NCBI GenBank assembly: GCA_007125475.1
Contig: SLDB01000199.1
Location: 1 to 7,372, forward strand
Origin: Nitriliruptoraceae bacterium
GTDB taxonomy: Bacteria > Actinomycetota > Nitriliruptoria > Nitriliruptorales > Nitriliruptoraceae
Length of the DNA stretch: 7,372 nt
Direction of reading: 5' to 3'
In this document: piece by piece, positions 5,694 to 7,372 of the stretch
Layout: the number at the start of each line of letters is the position of its first letter
How positions within the stretch are numbered: the first letter of the stretch is position 1
The notes under the pieces: generated by a model
Databases searched by the model: none
Told to the model about the DNA's origin: nothing
The model's input: the letters and a program-made list of their open reading frames with translations, nothing else
Position numbers and translations under genes: made by a program

Positions 5694-5698
5694 CGGTG

Positions 5699-5704
5699 CC
5701 TCCT
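5699..5704 (-). promoter_or_regulatory. Ribosome binding site of the aldo/keto reductase (AGGAGG)
   Basis: AGGAGG lies 5 bases before ATG 5693 and rules out the longer in-frame start at 5759. Confidence 0.75.
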
Positions 5705-5750
5705 CGCGGCCTGATCGGTGGTCACGACCCACCACACGGTACTCAGGCTG

Positions 5751-5756
5751 TAGCGT
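5751..5756 (+). promoter_or_regulatory. Possible -10 box of the epimerase-family gene (TAGCGT)
   Basis: TAGCGT is 26 bases before ATG 5783, identical in sequence and nearly in position to the candidate before guaB1. The 89-base divergent gap also holds a short inverted repeat, GGTGG-N7-CCACC at 5717-5733. For the reverse-strand gene there is a weak TACCGT at 5741-5736. Confidence 0.3.
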
Positions 5757-5771
5757 CACGAACTCTGACGC

Positions 5772-5777
5772 GGGAGG
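5772..5777 (+). promoter_or_regulatory. Ribosome binding site of the epimerase-family gene (GGGAGG)
   Basis: GGGAGG lies 5 bases before ATG 5783. The frame is open back to 5696, but this site and the GxxGxxG motif directly after 5783 fix the start. Confidence 0.7.
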
Positions 5778-5782
5778 CGCAC

Positions 5783-6697
5783 ATGGGGATCGTCCTGGTC
5801 ACGGGAGCGACGGGGTTCATCGGCGGCCGTGTGGCGTCCCGGCTCACCGACCGCGGTGAGTCGGTCCGCGCGATCGTGCGGCGAGCGTCGGACGGCCTCG
5901 CCCAGCTCGGGATCGACCAGCGTGACGGCGGGCTGGAGGGGCTCGACGACGCCGCGTTCGACGGGGTGGACCGTGTCGTTCACGTCGCCGCCTCTTTCGA
6001 CGGCGACCTCGCCACCGCCCGCGCCGTCAACCGTGACGCGACCCGGCGACTCGTCGAATTGGCCGTCACCCACCGGGTGACGCGGCTTGTCCACGTCTCC
6101 ACCACGGCCGTGTACGACCAGGCCCGGCTCGGTGACGTGGTGATCGACGAGTCGGCGCCCCTGCGCACCGCCGAGAGCCTGCCGTCGGCGACCGGGAACG
6201 CCCCCCCGACGTACGGCGTGACGAAGGCCGAGGGCGAGTCCGCCGTGGAGGAAGGCCGCCGCCACGGGCTCTCCGCGGCGATCGTCCGCCCGCCGGCGGT
6301 CCTCGGAGCCGGCCCCACCTCGACGTGGGGCACCCGAGTCCCGCGGAACCTGCTTGCCGGTCACGGCTTCGCCCGCCACCCGGATTCCACCTACGCCTGG
6401 GTCCACGTCGACGACCTGGCCGAGGCTACGCTCGCGGCGATGGACGTCGACGGCGACACGACCGTGAACGTCGTCGCCGGGCACGAAACCGTCGGCGCCT
6501 ACCTACGGCGGGTGGTCGACGCGTTGCCGCGGCCGGTGACGATCCCCGAGGTCACGGATGCGCCGTGGCGTGGCTCCTATACCACCGACCGCCTCCGCGA
6601 CGACCTCGGGCTCACACCACGCTTCGGCTTCGCCGAGGCGATGGACGAGATCGCCGCCTGGTGGCAGCAGGACGGGATGAACGCGACCGAAGGGTGA
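5783..6697 (+). CDS. NAD-dependent epimerase/dehydratase family protein (extended SDR)
   Basis: This is a 304-residue cytoplasmic Rossmann-fold enzyme. The cofactor loop VTGATGFIGGRV at 6-17 carries the GxxGxxG pattern of extended short-chain dehydrogenases. It is followed by 'RAIVRR' at 29-34 (basic residues after the second strand suit NADP), 'VVHVAA' at 65-70 and HVSTTAVY at 104-111, supplying the catalytic Ser/Thr. The active pair is Tyr144 and Lys148 in YGVTKAE, and 'AIVRPPAVLGAGP' and a 'YAWVHVDDLAEATLAAM' segment follow. The set resembles the dihydroflavonol-reductase / 3-beta-hydroxysteroid-dehydrogenase-like branch rather than sugar-nucleotide epimerases, but the substrate is unknown. 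It diverges from the aldo/keto reductase with an 89-base gap, and the next gene starts 3 bases after its stop, so those two are probably co-transcribed. Confidence 0.9.
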   Translation: MGIVLVTGATGFIGGRVASRLTDRGESVRAIVRRASDGLAQLGIDQRDGGLEGLDDAAFDGVDRVVHVAASFDGDLATARAVNRDATRRLVELAVTHRVTRLVHVSTTAVYDQARLGDVVIDESAPLRTAESLPSATGNAPPTYGVTKAEGESAVEEGRRHGLSAAIVRPPAVLGAGPTSTWGTRVPRNLLAGHGFARHPDSTYAWVHVDDLAEATLAAMDVDGDTTVNVVAGHETVGAYLRRVVDALPRPVTIPEVTDAPWRGSYTTDRLRDDLGLTPRFGFAEAMDEIAAWWQQDGMNATEG

Positions 6698-6700
6698 ACC

Positions 6701-7054
6701 ATGACGATGCGACCCCCCGCGGCCGGGGCCCGTCGCTCCGTGCCGCGTGACCCGACCGACGAGCAGCGTGAGCGTCTCCGGTTCCTCCTCGAGGACCCGG
6801 AGACGTGGGTGCTCCGGTACGGCTGGGAACGCTTCCTGATGCGCGGAGACCACGCCACGTTGGTACCGACCTCCGACCTCACCAACGACCAGCGGGCCGC
6901 CGCGGTGGCGTGGCTGCGGCAGCAACGCCACCGGCTCTACCTCGCCCTGGAAGGGGGGACCTCGGCCCCGGACGGGTGGATCGAGGAGTTCCCGCTGATG
7001 GCCCGGCTCCTGGAGGAGGGCCCCACCCCGCTGTCCCGGTCGACCACGGGGTGA
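6701..7054 (+). CDS. Unrecognised 117-residue protein
   Basis: I do not recognise a family. The protein is soluble-looking, with no membrane segment, signal peptide or cysteine. After a polar Arg/Pro-rich start (1-18) comes a likely helical region: 'DEQRERLRFLLEDPETWVL' (20-38), 'YGWERFLM' (40-47), then 'LTNDQRAAAVAWLRQQRHRLYLAL' and 'WIEEFPLMARLLEEG'. Several tryptophans and the leucine spacing suggest a small helical bundle, possibly a protein-interaction module. ATG 6701 is 3 bases after the dehydrogenase stop, and GAAGGG overlapping that gene's end could serve as ribosome binding site; ATG 6707 is an alternative start. Codon use matches its neighbours, and no other frame here is a plausible gene. 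The tight spacing suggests a function tied to the upstream dehydrogenase, but this is inference. It converges on the last gene with a 10-base gap. Confidence 0.75.
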   Translation: MTMRPPAAGARRSVPRDPTDEQRERLRFLLEDPETWVLRYGWERFLMRGDHATLVPTSDLTNDQRAAAVAWLRQQRHRLYLALEGGTSAPDGWIEEFPLMARLLEEGPTPLSRSTTG

Positions 7055-7064
7055 CGCCGGTCGG

Positions 7065-7372
7065 TCAGCCGCCGGAGTGCCCCGACGTCGCGGCGACCGA
7101 CTCGGCCAAGCGCTGCATCCCGGCGATCCAACGCTGCGGGTCGTCGGCCTTGCGGCGGTAGAGCTCACCGACCTCGGCATGCGGCAGCACCAGGAACCGG
7201 CCGTCGTCGAGCGCGTTCACCACCGCGTCGGCGACCTCCGCCGGGGTGAGCACGACCCCTGCGCGGCGCACGACCGCCTCGGCGACGTCACCGGCGCCGG
7301 TGCGGAGCAGGTCGGTCTCGACGCCCTGCGGGCACAACGCGGAGACCTGGATCCCCCGTTGGCCGTACGTCA
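7065..7372 (-). CDS. Short-chain dehydrogenase (classical SDR), C-terminal part; 5' end outside window
   Basis: About 101 residues are visible before the TGA at 7067-7065, and the frame is open to the window edge. The visible part begins TYGQRGIQVSALCPQGVETD, which is the strand and loop after the catalytic YxxxK helix in classical SDRs (the 'G I.V....PG.V.T' pattern). A 'GVVLTPAEVADAVVNAL' helix and 'RFLVLPHAEV' follow, then a short helical tail. The catalytic residues and cofactor-binding half lie beyond 7372, so the cofactor and substrate cannot be judged. The 'CPQGV' variant of the usual 'NPGxV' loop is common in SDRs of high-GC actinobacteria. An in-frame TTG at 7337 is not a real start, because the homologous sequence continues through it. 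Confidence 0.85.
   Translation of the reverse strand, partial: TYGQRGIQVSALCPQGVETDLLRTGAGDVAEAVVRRAGVVLTPAEVADAVVNALDDGRFLVLPHAEVGELYRRKADDPQRWIAGMQRLAESVAATSGHSGG

Noticed and set aside
759..5733. Similar inverted repeats GTGGTC...ACCCAC at 761-776 and GTGGTCACGACCCAC at 5719-5733 as a shared operator.
   Set aside because: Distances to the -10 candidates differ (about 26 versus 17 bases), and the arms are short and simple.

Overview
The window looks like a piece of chromosome from a very GC-rich actinobacterium. Coding DNA is strongly G/C at third positions. It carries a LytR C-terminal (LytR_C) domain and a GuaB1-type IMP dehydrogenase-related protein, both typical of Actinomycetota, and GTG starts are common. 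The class cannot be fixed from this stretch; Acidimicrobiia or a related deep lineage is only a guess. There is no tRNA, rRNA, CRISPR array, insertion sequence or integrase, and no gap between genes exceeds about 170 bases.

Layout. (1) 1-679, forward: the C-terminal end of a LytR-CpsA-Psr (LCP) type protein, overlapped by 4 bases by a low-molecular-weight protein-tyrosine phosphatase. (2) 834-1196, forward: a small four-helix membrane protein of the YvlD / 'phage holin family 4' type. (3) 3118-1209, reverse: a compact three-gene arsenic operon made of an ArsR-ArsC fusion, an AqpS-like aquaporin and a stand-alone arsenate reductase. (4) 3289-4728, forward: guaB1, divergent from the arsenic operon, probably a GMP reductase with CBS domains. 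(5) 5693-4731, reverse: an aldo/keto reductase of the potassium-channel-beta type, convergent with guaB1. (6) 5783-7054, forward: an extended short-chain dehydrogenase (NAD-dependent epimerase family) followed 3 bases later by an unrecognised 117-residue protein. (7) 7372-7065, reverse: the C-terminal part of a classical short-chain dehydrogenase that runs off the window.

The most coherent system is the arsenic operon. ArsC would reduce arsenate to arsenite. An AqpS-like channel would let arsenite leave down its gradient, in place of the usual ArsB or Acr3 pump. The first gene joins an ArsR-type helix-turn-helix to an ArsC/phosphatase-fold domain, so regulator and enzyme, or regulator and sensor, are one polypeptide. 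Its DNA-binding half has no cysteine at all, so the usual ArsR arsenite site is absent and sensing may have moved to the phosphatase-fold half. An AT-rich palindrome (TCAAT-N4-ATTGA) next to a good -10 box upstream is the likely operator. This layout resembles the AqpS-based pathway described for Sinorhizobium meliloti. Fused ArsR-ArsC proteins are also known, for example in Leptospirillum. The combination is therefore unusual rather than wholly new.
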